In this document: positions 17,664 to 27,006 of the stretch, one piece after another
Layout of the letters: the number at the start of each line of letters is the position of its first letter
Numbering within the stretch: the first letter of the stretch is position 1
Assembly (NCBI RefSeq): GCF_016765775.1
Contig: NZ_JAESVN010000001.1
Location: 496,001-560,000 of the forward strand
Reading direction: 5' to 3'
DNA length: 64,000 nt
Source of the DNA: Szabonella alba
Lineage (GTDB): Bacteria; Pseudomonadota; Alphaproteobacteria; Rhodobacterales; Rhodobacteraceae
Translations under genes and position numbers: made by a program
The notes under the pieces: generated by a model
Seen by the model: only the letters and a program-made list of their open reading frames with translations
What the model was told of the DNA's origin: nothing
Databases searched by the model: none

Positions 17664-19463
17664 TCAGCCCTCTTCGAACGGATCCCATTCATCCTCGACC
17701 TCCGGCAGGGCCTCGGCGGCGGCCTCGATCTGCGGTTTGCGGATCTCGCGGATCTTCGCGCCCGGAAAGGCCGCGATCACCGCCTGCACCAGCGGATTTT
17801 CCGCCATCACCCGCGCGCGGGCTGCCGCCTCATCGCCGTCGCGGGTTTGGGCGATGGTCGCCGCACCGCCCGAATTGACCAGCGTGACGGCCCAGCGGCT
17901 GCGGGTCCAGTTCTGCAATTGCTGCGCCAGACGGGCGGCCAGATCGCGCGGCGCGTCGTCGGTCGGCTGGAACTCGATCCGCCCGGGCGAATATTTCGCC
18001 AGCCGCAGGCAGGTTTCTACCTCGACCAGCAGTTTCACGTCGCGCCGGTCGCGGATCAGGTCGACGACATGATCGAAACTGACAAAACCGGCCAGCCCCG
18101 GGGCCTCCTGCGCGGCGAGTGCCGGTTGCGCGCCCGACATCGTGGCGCCCATCGCCGGGCCGCGCGGCGGGGCCATCGCGGGGCCCATGGCACCCGTTCG
18201 CGCCGCATGGGTCATCCCGCCCCCGCCGCCCCCTGCCGGGGCGCCGCCGCCCGCAGGCGGGTTGGGGGGCGGGGCAGGCGGCGGGGCCTCGGATTGCAGG
18301 CGGCGGATCAGGGTTTCGGGATCGGGCAGATCGGCCACATGGGTCATGCGGATCACCGCCATCTCGGCGGCCATCATCGCATTGGGCGCGATCCCCACCT
18401 CTTCCAGCGCCTTGAGCAGCATCTGCCACAGCCGCGACAGCACCCGCATCGGCAGACGGCCAGCCATGTCCAGCCCGCGCGTGCGTTCATCGGGGGGCGT
18501 GGTCGGGTCATCGGCGGCCTCGGGCGTGATTTTCAGTACGGAAACCCAATGCGCGATTTCCGCCAGATCGCGCAGCACCGCCATCGGATCGGCCCCGGCG
18601 GCATATTGGCCCGACAGTTCCGCCAGTGCCGCCGCCGCATCGCCCCGCAACACCATGTCAAAGAGATCCAGCGTGCGGCCCCGGTCGGCTAGCCCCAGCA
18701 TGGCGCGGACCTGTTCGGCGCTGGTTTCGCCCGCACCATGGGCAATCGCCTGATCCATCAGGCTCATTGCATCGCGGACAGATCCTTCGGCGGCGCGGGT
18801 GATCAAGGCCAGCGCCTCGGGGGCAAGGCTTGCGCCCTCCAGCCCGGCCACGCGGGCAAGATGGGTCATCATCACCTCTGGTTCAATCCGGCGCAGATCA
18901 AATCGCTGGCAGCGTGACAGCACGGTGACCGGAACCTTGCGGATCTCGGTGGTGGCGAAAATGAATTTCACATGGGCGGGCGGTTCCTCAAGCGTCTTCA
19001 GCAGCGCGTTGAACGCGCCGGTGGACAGCATGTGGACCTCGTCGATGATATAGATCTTGTAGCGCGCCGAGGCCGCCCGGTAGTGAACGGAATCAATGAC
19101 TTCGCGGATATTGGCCACCCCGGTATTCGAGGCCGCATCCATTTCCAGCACATCGACATGCCGGCCTTCGGCTATCGCGCGGCAGGGCTCACAGACCCCG
19201 CAGGGTTCGGTTGTCGGGCCGCCGGTTCCATCAGGGCCGATGCAGTTCAGCCCCTTGGCCACGATCCGCGCCGTTGTCGTCTTGCCCACCCCCCGCACGC
19301 CCGTCAGCATGAAGGCATGGGCGATCCGGTCGGCGGCAAAGGCGTTTTTCAGCGTGCGCACCATCGCCTCTTGCCCGATCAGATCGGCAAAGGTGGCGGG
19401 GCGGTATTTCCGGGCCAGAACCTGATAGGCAGGCGGCGCGGTCATGGGGGGGCTGTCGGTCAT
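17664..19463 (-). CDS. dnaX: DNA polymerase III subunits gamma/tau
   Basis: Clamp-loader ATPase, 599 residues. Walker A is LTGVRGVGKTTTARIVAKGL, the zinc-binding cysteines are in GLNC and CGVCEPC, Walker B is YIIDEVHML, and sensor 1 with the SRC motif is ATTEIRKVPVTVLSRCQRFD. A Pro/Gly/Ala-rich linker at about 420-480 joins a tau-like C-terminal domain ending in DEWDPFEEG. The ATG at 19463 (GGAAG upstream) is preferred over the ATG at 19445, which has no binding site. A frame extending to 19829 is not coding. No obvious A-rich slippery site for a short gamma form is seen. Confidence 0.95.
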   Translation of the reverse strand: MTDSPPMTAPPAYQVLARKYRPATFADLIGQEAMVRTLKNAFAADRIAHAFMLTGVRGVGKTTTARIVAKGLNCIGPDGTGGPTTEPCGVCEPCRAIAEGRHVDVLEMDAASNTGVANIREVIDSVHYRAASARYKIYIIDEVHMLSTGAFNALLKTLEEPPAHVKFIFATTEIRKVPVTVLSRCQRFDLRRIEPEVMMTHLARVAGLEGASLAPEALALITRAAEGSVRDAMSLMDQAIAHGAGETSAEQVRAMLGLADRGRTLDLFDMVLRGDAAAALAELSGQYAAGADPMAVLRDLAEIAHWVSVLKITPEAADDPTTPPDERTRGLDMAGRLPMRVLSRLWQMLLKALEEVGIAPNAMMAAEMAVIRMTHVADLPDPETLIRRLQSEAPPPAPPPNPPAGGGAPAGGGGGGMTHAARTGAMGPAMAPPRGPAMGATMSGAQPALAAQEAPGLAGFVSFDHVVDLIRDRRDVKLLVEVETCLRLAKYSPGRIEFQPTDDAPRDLAARLAQQLQNWTRSRWAVTLVNSGGAATIAQTRDGDEAAARARVMAENPLVQAVIAAFPGAKIREIRKPQIEAAAEALPEVEDEWDPFEEG

Positions 19464-19622
19464 GCGCTTCCGGAAGATTCGATACCGCGTCACGTTAGGC
19501 CGGGACAGTCCCCGCGTCCACCCGACCCGGGGCCTGCCAAAGGCTGCGACCTGCGGAAAGCCGCTTTCCCCGGCGGCGGAAACCGCTAGGCTTGGAGCCG
19601 ACGGAAACAGCGGGTCAGCGCG

Positions 19623-19931
19623 ATGTCGAAGGTGCAATCGGTCCGGTTCATGCTGGTCCTCTGGGCGGTGCTGTTCGGCGGCTCGCTGGTGCTGCGCGCC
19701 ATGGCCGGGGCCAGTGGCACGCCCGATGGCGCCATCGGGCACGGGCTGGCCGTTGTGGCGGCGCAACTGATGGCGGCGATGGCGGCGGTGATCTGCTGGC
19801 GCTTTGCCGGGACGCTGCACGCCGGTCATCCAATGCGCCGTGTGGGGCAGGTGCCGCTGGCGGTGACGCTGCTGGTGCTGTGCTATCTGCTGTGGTCCGT
19901 TCTGGGGGCCGCGATGCGGGGAAGGGCGTGA
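19623..19931 (+). CDS. Small hypothetical membrane protein
   Basis: The 102-residue product has three hydrophobic segments: SVRFMLVLWAVLFGGSLVLR (7-26), AIGHGLAVVAAQLMAAMAAV (38-57) and VPLAVTLLVLCYLLWSVLGA (77-96). I do not recognise the family. Its stop overlaps the ATG of the next gene (TGATG), so the two are coupled. Confidence 0.68.
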   Translation: MSKVQSVRFMLVLWAVLFGGSLVLRAMAGASGTPDGAIGHGLAVVAAQLMAAMAAVICWRFAGTLHAGHPMRRVGQVPLAVTLLVLCYLLWSVLGAAMRGRA

Positions 19932-20416
19932 TGGAGGGGGAAGCGCCCGGGATCACCACGCTTGCGCTGGCCGGGGGATGGCTGGGGCTGACGGCCTTTC
20001 CTGCGCCGGGTGAGGCACTGGCGCGGTTGCTGCACTGGCGACCCGATCTGGTGCTCAGCCTGACCCCGCTGGAGGAAATGGCACTACTGGGCGGTTCGGA
20101 TCTGCCGCCACGGTTGGCGGCGGGCAAGATCGGCTGGCTTCATCTGCCGGTTGCCGATTTCGGAACGCCCGGCCCCGATGCCGCATGGCCCGTGCTGTCG
20201 GCGCGGATCCGGGCGCGGCTGGCAACCGGCGGGCGGGTCGTGATCCATTGCCGCGCGGGATGCGGGCGGACGGGGATGATTGCGCTGCGGCTGATGGTCG
20301 AGACGGGCGAGGCGCCCCTGCCTGCACTGGCCCGGCTGCGTGCAGTCCGGCCCTGTGCGGTCGAAACCGATGCGCAATATCGCTGGGCCGCCACTGATCA
20401 GCCCGCCACAGGGTGA
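19931..20416 (+). CDS. Dual-specificity/tyrosine phosphatase-like protein
   Basis: The 161-residue cytoplasmic protein has the cysteine phosphatase P-loop VVIHCRAGCGRTGMIALRLM (HCx5RTG) at about 101-120 and an upstream general-acid candidate Asp in LPVADFGTPGPD, placing it in the DSP-like protein phosphatase group. The ATG at 19931 has GGAAGGG 5-6 nt upstream and overlaps the stop of the membrane-protein gene by one base. The substrate is unknown. It lies upstream of pstS but is separated from it by 288 bp with a hairpin at 20426-20461 (GGGGCCGGT / ACCGGCCCC). Confidence 0.85.
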   Translation: MEGEAPGITTLALAGGWLGLTAFPAPGEALARLLHWRPDLVLSLTPLEEMALLGGSDLPPRLAAGKIGWLHLPVADFGTPGPDAAWPVLSARIRARLATGGRVVIHCRAGCGRTGMIALRLMVETGEAPLPALARLRAVRPCAVETDAQYRWAATDQPATG

Positions 20417-20603
20417 TTCCCCTATGGGGCCGGTACTGCGGTTGCCTGCAGCACCGGCCCCCCGAATCGCCCCGATTCGCGCAGATGAAGCGCAGCATTG
20501 CCGGATTTTTGAGGCCAGGCGGGCGTCATCCTGCCGTTGGGTAAGGCATGATTCCCCTTGTTTCCGGCTTCACCCCGTCCGCATTGCGCCCGACAAACCG
20601 GCA

Positions 20604-20646
20604 CTTGTCATGGAACCGTTACACGGATGTTGCACAAGGTTCACAG
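20604..20646 (+). promoter_or_regulatory. Candidate Pho box upstream of pstS
   Basis: TTGTCAT (20605-20611), GGAA, then CCGTTAC (20616-20622) resembles the PhoB consensus of two CTGTCAT-like half-sites 11 bp apart. The 11-bp register continues with TGTTGCAC and GGTTCACA. The first half matches 6 of 7 positions and the second only about 4 of 7. The location about 85 bp before the pstS ATG is appropriate. Confidence 0.5.
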
Positions 20647-20704
20647 CCCATCATTAGGCAGCGGATCAGGCCACAAGGCTGCCAATGCCAGACAGGAGAC
20701 TGTG

Positions 20705-21757
20705 ATGACGAATAAGATGCTCACCTCGGCGATTGCGATGATCGCGCTTTCGGCCGGAGCTGCCGCCGCACGCGATCAGGTTCAGATCACCGGTTCCTCG
20801 ACCGTTCTGCCCTATTCCACCATCGTCGCCGAAGCTTTCGGTGAAAACTTCGATTTTCCCGCACCGGTCGTTGAAGGCGGTGGTTCGGGTGCCGGTCGCG
20901 CCAAGATGTGTGAAGGCGTCGGCCCGAACACCGTGGATATCGCCAACTCCTCCTCGCGCATCACGCAGCGCGACCTTGACACCTGCGCCGCGAATGGCGT
21001 GGGCGAGGTCATGGAAGTCCGTTTCGGCTATGATGGCATCGTGTTCGCGTCCGACGTGAACGGCGCGGAATTCGCCTTCACGCCCGGCGACCTTTACAAC
21101 GCAGTCGCGGGTCAGGTCGCCAAGGACGGCGCGATTGTCCCGAACACCTACGCCCAGTGGTCGGAATTCAACACGAATCTGCCCGCCCAGAACATCCTTG
21201 TTCTGTCGCCCGGCACCAAGCACGGCACCCGTGAAGTCTATGACGAGCGCGTGATCCTTCTCGGCTGCAAGGAAACCGGCGCTTATGACCTGTTCCTGGC
21301 CGTCGCAACCGGGGATGACGACCGTGCCAAGCAGCGCGCCGCCAATGGCGAATGCACCAAGCTGCGCACTGATGGCCGCAATGTCGATATCGACGGCGAC
21401 TATACCGAGACGCTGGCGCGTCTGGATGCCGACAAGGATGCTGTGGGCGTGTTCGGTCTGTCCTTCTACCAGAACAACACCGACAAGCTGCGTGTGGCCA
21501 CGATGGGCGGGGTCGTCCCCTCGACGGAATCCATCGCCTCGGGTGAATATCCGGTGTCGCGTCCGCTGTTCTTCTACGTCAAAACGGCGCATCTCGATGT
21601 GATCCCGGGCCTGCAGGAATATGTCGAGTTCTTCGTGTCCGATGACATGGCCGGCCCGGATGGTCCGCTGGCGCAATATGGTCTGGTGTCCGACCCGGAA
21701 CTGGCGGCGACGCAGGCGATGGTCGCTGACCGCACGCCGATGGCTCCGCTGAACTGA
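20705..21757 (+). CDS. pstS: Phosphate ABC transporter substrate-binding protein PstS
   Basis: Periplasmic high-affinity phosphate receptor, 350 residues, with a Sec signal peptide (MTNKMLTSAIAMIALSAGAAAA). The mature protein starts RDQVQITGSSTVLPYSTIVA, where the Ser/Thr loop binds phosphate, followed by VEGGGSGAGRAKMCEGVGPN and SPGTKHGTREVYDERVI. AGGAG lies 7 nt before the ATG at 20705. The upstream frame is not translated. First gene of pstSCAB-phoU-phoB. Confidence 0.96.
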   Translation: MTNKMLTSAIAMIALSAGAAAARDQVQITGSSTVLPYSTIVAEAFGENFDFPAPVVEGGGSGAGRAKMCEGVGPNTVDIANSSSRITQRDLDTCAANGVGEVMEVRFGYDGIVFASDVNGAEFAFTPGDLYNAVAGQVAKDGAIVPNTYAQWSEFNTNLPAQNILVLSPGTKHGTREVYDERVILLGCKETGAYDLFLAVATGDDDRAKQRAANGECTKLRTDGRNVDIDGDYTETLARLDADKDAVGVFGLSFYQNNTDKLRVATMGGVVPSTESIASGEYPVSRPLFFYVKTAHLDVIPGLQEYVEFFVSDDMAGPDGPLAQYGLVSDPELAATQAMVADRTPMAPLN

Positions 21758-21765
21758 TCCTGCTG

Positions 21766-21795
21766 CGGCGTCCCGGTCTGACCGGGACGCCGTTT
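21766..21795 (+). terminator. Stem-loop between pstS and pstC
   Basis: CGGCGTCCCGGT (21766-21777) and ACCGGGACGCCG (21781-21792) form a perfect 12-bp stem with a CTG loop followed by only TTT. It begins 9 nt after the pstS stop. Such a leaky terminator or 3'-end stabiliser would give more PstS than membrane components. Confidence 0.75.
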
Positions 21796-21830
21796 CCACA
21801 ATGCCCGATATCCGGGCCGGGGATTTCCTG

Positions 21831-23291
21831 ATGTCGGTTTTCATTCTGATCCTTGCCCTGCTGGTCATCGGACTTGCGGGCTTCGTGCTGTGCCGCGCGC
21901 GCGCTGTGGCCTCGGTGCAGGGCAATGTGCGCCAGCTTCACTCGCTGCCGGGCTATCACGGCTGGCATGGGTTCATCATGGGGGTGCTGCCGGGGTTGGC
22001 GGTGCTCGTGCTCTGGGTCATCGCCCAGCCGATGGTGATCGAGCGCAACCTGTCGAATTACTTTCCCACCGCACAGTTCGAGGATGCCGCACAGCGCACA
22101 TTGCTGATGGCCGATGTGCGCCGCGTGGCCGCCGGTCTGGATACCGCCGTGGCCCGGGGCGCGATGAACGCCGAGGAGTCGGTGACGCTGAGCACCGATA
22201 CAGGATCTGTGCGCGACCGCCTGGCCTCGGTCGGGGTGGCGCTGGGGGCCGAGGTGACGCCGCAGGTGCTGGAGGCCGCACAGGCCTATCGCGCGCAGGC
22301 CGCGACTGGGGCGCTGTGGCGCACGGTGCTGACGCTGGCGGTTGCGGGTGTCGCCTTTCTTTGGGCCCTGCGCCTGACGCAGGGCGAATTCCGCGCCCGC
22401 AACCGGGTTGAAACCGTGATTCTGGGGCTTCTGATGCTGGCCTCGACCATTGCTATCCTGACAACCATCGGAATTGTGCTGTCGATGTTGTCGGAAACCA
22501 TCCGCTTTGCCTCGATGTATCCGATTGCGGATTTCTTCTTCGGCCTGACATGGTCACCCAATTTTCAGGGCAACAGCGAACTTGGACTGCTGCCGCTGCT
22601 GTGGGGCACGTTGTATATCAGCCTTGTGGCGATGATCGTCGCCGTGCCCATCGGCTTGTTCACCGCGATCTATCTGGCCGAATATGCCTCGGCCCGGGTG
22701 CGGTCGGTCGTCAAGCCGCTGATCGAGATCATCGCGGGGATTCCGACCGTCGTGTTCGGCCTGTTCGCGCTGGTCACGGTCGGCCCGCTGATCCGCGACT
22801 GGCTGGCCGTGCCCAGCGGTCTGGGATCGTCGGGGTCGTCGGTGATGACCGCCGGTCTGGTGATCGGCATTCTGAACATTCCCTTCATCTCATCGCTGGC
22901 CGATGACATCATCAACGCGGTGCCGCAATCGTTGCGCGACGGATCCTATGGCATGGGGGCCACGCGGTCCGAAACCGTGCGGCAGGTGATCCTGCCCGCC
23001 GCCCTGCCGGGGATCGTCGGCGCCGTGCTGCTGGCCGCAAGCCGCGCCATCGGTGAGACGATGATCGTCACCATGGGGGCAGGGGCGGCCGCGCGGCTTG
23101 ACCTCAACCCTTTCGAGGCGATGACCACCATCACCGTGAAGATCGTCAGCCAGCTGACCGGCGATACCGAGTTCAACTCGCCTGAAACGCTGGTCGCCTT
23201 CGCCCTTGGCATGACGCTGTTCGTCATCACGCTGGGGTTGAATGTCTTCGCCCTCTACATCGTGCGCAAATATCGGGAGCAATACGAATGA
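21831..23291 (+). CDS. pstC: Phosphate ABC transporter permease PstC
   Basis: Inner-membrane permease, 486 residues, clearly longer than the roughly 320-residue enteric PstC. The extra N-terminal half has a first TM (SVFILILALLVIGLAGFVLC), a second (GVLPGLAVLVLWVIAQP) and a helical periplasmic region. The C-terminal half has the BPD transport domain, with the cytoplasmic EAA-type loop at DGSYGMGATRSETVRQVILP. The ATG at 21831 (GGGGA 7 nt upstream) is preferred over the ATG at 21801, which has no binding site. Overlaps pstA by 4 bp. Confidence 0.93.
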   Translation: MSVFILILALLVIGLAGFVLCRARAVASVQGNVRQLHSLPGYHGWHGFIMGVLPGLAVLVLWVIAQPMVIERNLSNYFPTAQFEDAAQRTLLMADVRRVAAGLDTAVARGAMNAEESVTLSTDTGSVRDRLASVGVALGAEVTPQVLEAAQAYRAQAATGALWRTVLTLAVAGVAFLWALRLTQGEFRARNRVETVILGLLMLASTIAILTTIGIVLSMLSETIRFASMYPIADFFFGLTWSPNFQGNSELGLLPLLWGTLYISLVAMIVAVPIGLFTAIYLAEYASARVRSVVKPLIEIIAGIPTVVFGLFALVTVGPLIRDWLAVPSGLGSSGSSVMTAGLVIGILNIPFISSLADDIINAVPQSLRDGSYGMGATRSETVRQVILPAALPGIVGAVLLAASRAIGETMIVTMGAGAAARLDLNPFEAMTTITVKIVSQLTGDTEFNSPETLVAFALGMTLFVITLGLNVFALYIVRKYREQYE

Positions 23292-24649
23292 CCGACGCGA
23301 CCGCAGGCGGAATGTCCGCCGGACCCGACCGCAGATCGGCCTCTCTGCTGACCGCCGATCCCCTGATGCGCCGCCGCAATGCGGCCGAAACCCGGTTCCG
23401 TCTTTACGGCGTCGCGGCGATCATGATCAGCCTTTCGATGCTGTTCATCATGCTTTGGACGATCTTTTCCGACGGGGTCTCGGCCTTCCGCCAGACCAGC
23501 TTGACCATGGCCGTCACACTGGATGCCGAACGGCTGGACCCGCAGGGCAATCGGGCGCGCGATGACATGATGAAGGTCACGACAATCGGCTATACCAACC
23601 TTCTGAACGATGCGCTGAAATCCTATATGGAGGCCCGCGGCATCGACACCGGTGAGGTCAGCGACCGCGAGCTTTCGGCCTTCATCTCACGCGATACGCC
23701 TGCGCAACTGCGCAATCAGGTCATTGCCAATCCTGATATGCTGGGACAGACGATTGAGGTGAAAGGCTTTGCCACGGGCCGGATCGACGGCTATTTCAAG
23801 GGCCGCGTCACGCGGGAGACCGCGCAGGTCGATACCAATATCTCGGTCGCGCAGCTTGAACTGGCCGACCAGATGCGTGAGGCCGGAATCCTGACCGTCG
23901 GCTTCAACTGGAAATTCCTGACCAATACCGACGCCTCTGACCAGCGCCCCGAAGCGGCCGGTCTGGGCATCGCGATCATCGGTTCGGCCTATATGATGCT
24001 GCTGGTCGCGGTTTTCGTGCTGCCCATCGGGGTTGCCGCCTCGATCTATCTTGAAGAATTCGCGCCCAAGAACCGCTGGACCGATCTGATCGAGGTCAAT
24101 ATCTCGAACCTCGCCGCCGTGCCGTCCATCGTCTATGGGATCCTCGGGCTTGCGATCTTCATCAATTTCGCGAAGTTCCCGCAATCGTCGCCGCTGGTGG
24201 GGGCGCTGGTGCTGACGCTGATGACGCTGCCCACGATCATCATCGCGACCCGGGCCGCAATCCGCGCGGTGCCGCCCTCGATCCGCGATGCGGCGCTGGG
24301 GATCGGGGCCTCGAAGATGCAGACCGTGTTTCACCATGTGCTGCCGCTGGCCGCCCCCGGCATCCTGACCGGCACCATCCTTGGCCTTGCCTCGGCCCTT
24401 GGGGAAACAGCGCCGCTGTTGCTGATCGGCATGGTGGCCTTCGTTGCCAATTACCCCTCGGGACCGCTGGAGGGCGGGATGCTGGAACCCGCGACCGCGC
24501 TGCCGGTGCAGGTCTATTCCTGGGCCTCGCGGTCCGATCCGGCCTTCATTGAAAGGTCTTCGGGTGCGATCATCGTGCTTTTGGCCTTCCTGCTGGTCAT
24601 GAACATCATCGCCATCGTGCTGCGTCGCCGCTTTGAACGCCGCTGGTAA
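23288..24649 (+). CDS. pstA: Phosphate ABC transporter permease PstA
   Basis: Partner permease, 453 residues. The N-terminal about 200 residues (after [19 protein letters not shown]) form the periplasmic extension seen in alphaproteobacterial PstA (DUF3333 type). The transport domain follows, with [39 protein letters not shown] and the EAA loop [20 protein letters not shown]. The ATGA overlap with pstC couples translation. Confidence 0.94.
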   Translation: MTDATAGGMSAGPDRRSASLLTADPLMRRRNAAETRFRLYGVAAIMISLSMLFIMLWTIFSDGVSAFRQTSLTMAVTLDAERLDPQGNRARDDMMKVTTIGYTNLLNDALKSYMEARGIDTGEVSDRELSAFISRDTPAQLRNQVIANPDMLGQTIEVKGFATGRIDGYFKGRVTRETAQVDTNISVAQLELADQMREAGILTVGFNWKFLTNTDASDQRPEAAGLGIAIIGSAYMMLLVAVFVLPIGVAASIYLEEFAPKNRWTDLIEVNISNLAAVPSIVYGILGLAIFINFAKFPQSSPLVGALVLTLMTLPTIIIATRAAIRAVPPSIRDAALGIGASKMQTVFHHVLPLAAPGILTGTILGLASALGETAPLLLIGMVAFVANYPSGPLEGGMLEPATALPVQVYSWASRSDPAFIERSSGAIIVLLAFLLVMNIIAIVLRRRFERRW

Positions 24650-24662
24650 GGACACCAAGATT

Positions 24663-25460
24663 ATGAATGATATGAGAATCGTGGAGAGAGCCGTGGAAAC
24701 CCGCAACATCAAGATTTCCGCCCGCGGCGTGCAGGTCCATTATGGTGACAAACATGCGCTGCGCGATGTCGATGTGGATATCCTCGACAATACCGTGACC
24801 GCCTTCATCGGCCCCTCGGGCTGTGGCAAATCCACCTTCCTGCGCTGTCTGAACCGGATGAATGACACGGTGGCGGTGGCGAAGGTTTCAGGCACGATCC
24901 TGCTGGATGGCGAAGATATCTATGACCGCCGCGTCGATCCGGTGCAGTTGCGCGCCAAGGTCGGCATGGTGTTCCAGAAACCGAACCCCTTTCCCAAGTC
25001 GATCTATGACAATGTGGCCTACGGCCCGCGTATCCACGGCCTGACCCGCAACAAGGCCGAACTGGATGAGGTGGTCGAAGCCTCGCTGCGCAAGGCGGCG
25101 CTGTGGAACGAGGTCAAGGACCGCCTGCAGGAGGGCGGCACGGGTCTGTCGGGCGGCCAGCAGCAGCGGCTTTGCATCGCCCGGGCGATTGCCACCTCGC
25201 CCGAGGTTCTGTTGATGGATGAACCCTGTTCGGCGCTGGATCCGATCGCGACCGCGCAGGTCGAGGAATTGATTGACGAATTGCGCGCCAGCTTCTCGGT
25301 GGTGATCGTGACCCATTCCATGCAGCAGGCCGCCCGTGTCAGCCAGCGCACGGCGTTTTTCCACCTTGGCAATCTGGTCGAATATGGGGAGACGGGTGCG
25401 ATCTTCACCAAACCCAGCGATCCGCGCACCGAAAGCTATATCACCGGCCGGATCGGCTGA
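24663..25460 (+). CDS. pstB: Phosphate ABC transporter ATP-binding protein PstB
   Basis: ATPase of the Pst transporter, 265 residues. It has Walker [21 protein letters not shown], the Q-loop in [20 protein letters not shown], signature [18 protein letters not shown], Walker [17 protein letters not shown] and the H-loop [14 protein letters not shown]. The ATG at 24663 is chosen because the longer frame opens with TTG inside pstA. AAGGA lies about 11 nt upstream. Confidence 0.96.
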   Translation: MNDMRIVERAVETRNIKISARGVQVHYGDKHALRDVDVDILDNTVTAFIGPSGCGKSTFLRCLNRMNDTVAVAKVSGTILLDGEDIYDRRVDPVQLRAKVGMVFQKPNPFPKSIYDNVAYGPRIHGLTRNKAELDEVVEASLRKAALWNEVKDRLQEGGTGLSGGQQQRLCIARAIATSPEVLLMDEPCSALDPIATAQVEELIDELRASFSVVIVTHSMQQAARVSQRTAFFHLGNLVEYGETGAIFTKPSDPRTESYITGRIG

Positions 25461-25470
25461 GGAGGCAGAA

Positions 25471-26193
25471 ATGATGACGACCGAACCCCATATCGCCAGC
25501 GCTTTCGACCGCGATCTTGAGGCGATTCAGGCCATGATGCTCAAGATGGGCGGACTGGTGGAGGCCGCACTGCTGGATGCCGCGCAGGCGCTGGAAACCC
25601 GCGACGACGATCTGGCCGAACGGGTGCGCCGGGGCGACAAGGCCATCGACGCGCTGGAGGAACAGATCAATATCGAGGCTGCGCGCCTGATCGCGCTGCG
25701 CGCACCGACGGCGGGCGATCTGCGCACGGTGCTGACGGTGATGAAGATCGCCGCCAGTCTTGAACGCTGCGGCGACTATGCCAAGAACCTTGCGAAACGG
25801 TCGTCGGTCCTGTCGCAGATGTCGCCGATCAGCGGTTCGGCCGGGGCGATCCGGCGCATGGCCAAGGCGGTCGAAGTGCTGCTGCGTGAATCGCTGGACA
25901 GTTTCGTGCAGCGCGATGCGCGGCTGGCGGCGGATGTGCGGCTGCGCGATGCGGAAGTGGACCAGATGTATAACGCGCTGTTCCGCGAGTTCCTGACCCA
26001 TATGATGGAAGACCCGCGCAACATCACCGCCTGCATGCATCTGCATTTCATCGCCAAGAATATCGAACGCGTGGGCGACCATGCAACCGGGATTGCGGAA
26101 CAGGTGATCTATCTGGTCTCGGGTGCATTGCCCGAAGAGGCGCGGCCCAAGGATGACCGCACCTCGACCGCGTTGCCACCGGGGGCGAAGTGA
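25471..26193 (+). CDS. phoU: Phosphate signaling regulator PhoU
   Basis: Negative regulator linking the Pst transporter to the PhoR-PhoB system and controlling phosphate influx. The 240-residue protein shows two three-helix repeats, with the metal-binding signatures ERCGDYAKNLAKR and ERVGDHATGIAEQ (E/D-xx-x-D) at the end of each repeat. GAGGAGG lies 5 nt before the ATG at 25471. Overlaps the phoB start. Confidence 0.95.
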   Translation: MMTTEPHIASAFDRDLEAIQAMMLKMGGLVEAALLDAAQALETRDDDLAERVRRGDKAIDALEEQINIEAARLIALRAPTAGDLRTVLTVMKIAASLERCGDYAKNLAKRSSVLSQMSPISGSAGAIRRMAKAVEVLLRESLDSFVQRDARLAADVRLRDAEVDQMYNALFREFLTHMMEDPRNITACMHLHFIAKNIERVGDHATGIAEQVIYLVSGALPEEARPKDDRTSTALPPGAK

Positions 26194-26885
26194 TGTCGCC
26201 CGCCAGCCAACCCACGGTCCTGCTGGTCGAGGATGAGCCGGCGCAACGCGAGGTCCTGTCCTACAACCTTGAGGCAGAGGGCTTCCGCGTCGTGCAGGCC
26301 GTGGATGGCGAGGAGGCCATGCTGATGGTCGAGGAAGCCACGCCCGACATCATCGTGCTGGACTGGATGCTGCCCAATGTCTCGGGCATCGAGGTTTGTC
26401 GTCGGCTGAAGATGAACCCCGAAACCCGCGGCATCGCGATCATCATGCTGTCGGCCCGGGCCGAAGAGGTGGACCGGGTGCGCGGGCTTGAAACCGGGGC
26501 GGATGACTATGTCATCAAACCCTATTCCGTGGTCGAACTGATGGCGCGGGTGCGTGCGCAACTGCGCCGGACGCGCCCCTCGACCGTGGGGCTGGTGCTG
26601 GAATTCGGCGATATCCGTCTCGATACCGAAACCCACCGGGTCTATCGCGCCGACAAGGTGCTGAAACTGGGACCGACCGAGTTTCGTCTGCTGACGACCT
26701 TCATGGAGAAACCGGGCCGGGTCTGGAGCCGCGACCAGTTGCTGGACCGGGTCTGGGGCCGCGATATCTATGTCGATACGCGCACGGTGGATGTCCATAT
26801 CGGCCGTTTGCGCAAGGTGCTGATGCAGCATGGCGGCGAGGATCCGCTGCGCACGGTGCGCGGTGCGGGTTATGCGCTGGGGTGA
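26193..26885 (+). CDS. phoB: Phosphate regulon response regulator PhoB
   Basis: OmpR-family response regulator, 230 residues. The receiver domain has the acidic pair in LLVEDE, phospho-acceptor Asp57 in IVLDWMLP and Lys109 in VIKPYS. The C-terminal winged helix has KLGPTEFRLLTTFMEKPGRV and TVDVHIGRLRKVL. I start at the ATG at 26193. A GTG one codon earlier is also possible. Its stop-start overlap with phoU (TGATG) couples the genes. The kinase gene phoR is not in the window. Confidence 0.95.
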   Translation: MSPASQPTVLLVEDEPAQREVLSYNLEAEGFRVVQAVDGEEAMLMVEEATPDIIVLDWMLPNVSGIEVCRRLKMNPETRGIAIIMLSARAEEVDRVRGLETGADDYVIKPYSVVELMARVRAQLRRTRPSTVGLVLEFGDIRLDTETHRVYRADKVLKLGPTEFRLLTTFMEKPGRVWSRDQLLDRVWGRDIYVDTRTVDVHIGRLRKVLMQHGGEDPLRTVRGAGYALG

Positions 26886-26911
26886 AGCCGTGATCCTTGG
26901 CTGAACGGGGC

Positions 26912-26987
26912 AGGGGGGCTGTCTGCCCCCCTCGGATTTGCAAGACGCAAATCCTCACCCCCCGAGGATATTTCCGGACAGAAAAAG
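26912..26987 (+). repeat. Dispersed hairpin repeat, copy 2
   Basis: AGGGGGGC (26912-26919) pairs with GCCCCCCT (26925-26932). A second hairpin is GGATTTGC (26934-26941) with GCAAATCC (26947-26954). The core CACCCCCCGAGGATATTT and GGACAGAAAAAG follow, ending at 26987. It occupies the gap between phoB and the 3' end of ychF and may double as a terminator. Confidence 0.75.
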
Positions 26988-27006
26988 CGCGCGCCGGAAG
27001 GCTGGA

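Noticed and set aside
16776-18692. A 638-codon plus-strand frame
   Set aside because: Antisense to recR, ybaB and dnaX, with low-complexity His/Arg/Gln composition.
17664-19463. Programmed frameshift in dnaX
   Set aside because: The Pro/Gly-rich linker has G-runs but no A AAA AAG-like slippery heptamer followed by a stem, so there is no sequence support for a gamma form.
20426-20461. Hairpin after the phosphatase gene as a terminator
   Set aside because: The GGGGCCGGT/ACCGGCCCC stem is real, but the loop is long and no T-run follows. I mention it with the gene and do not call it a terminator.
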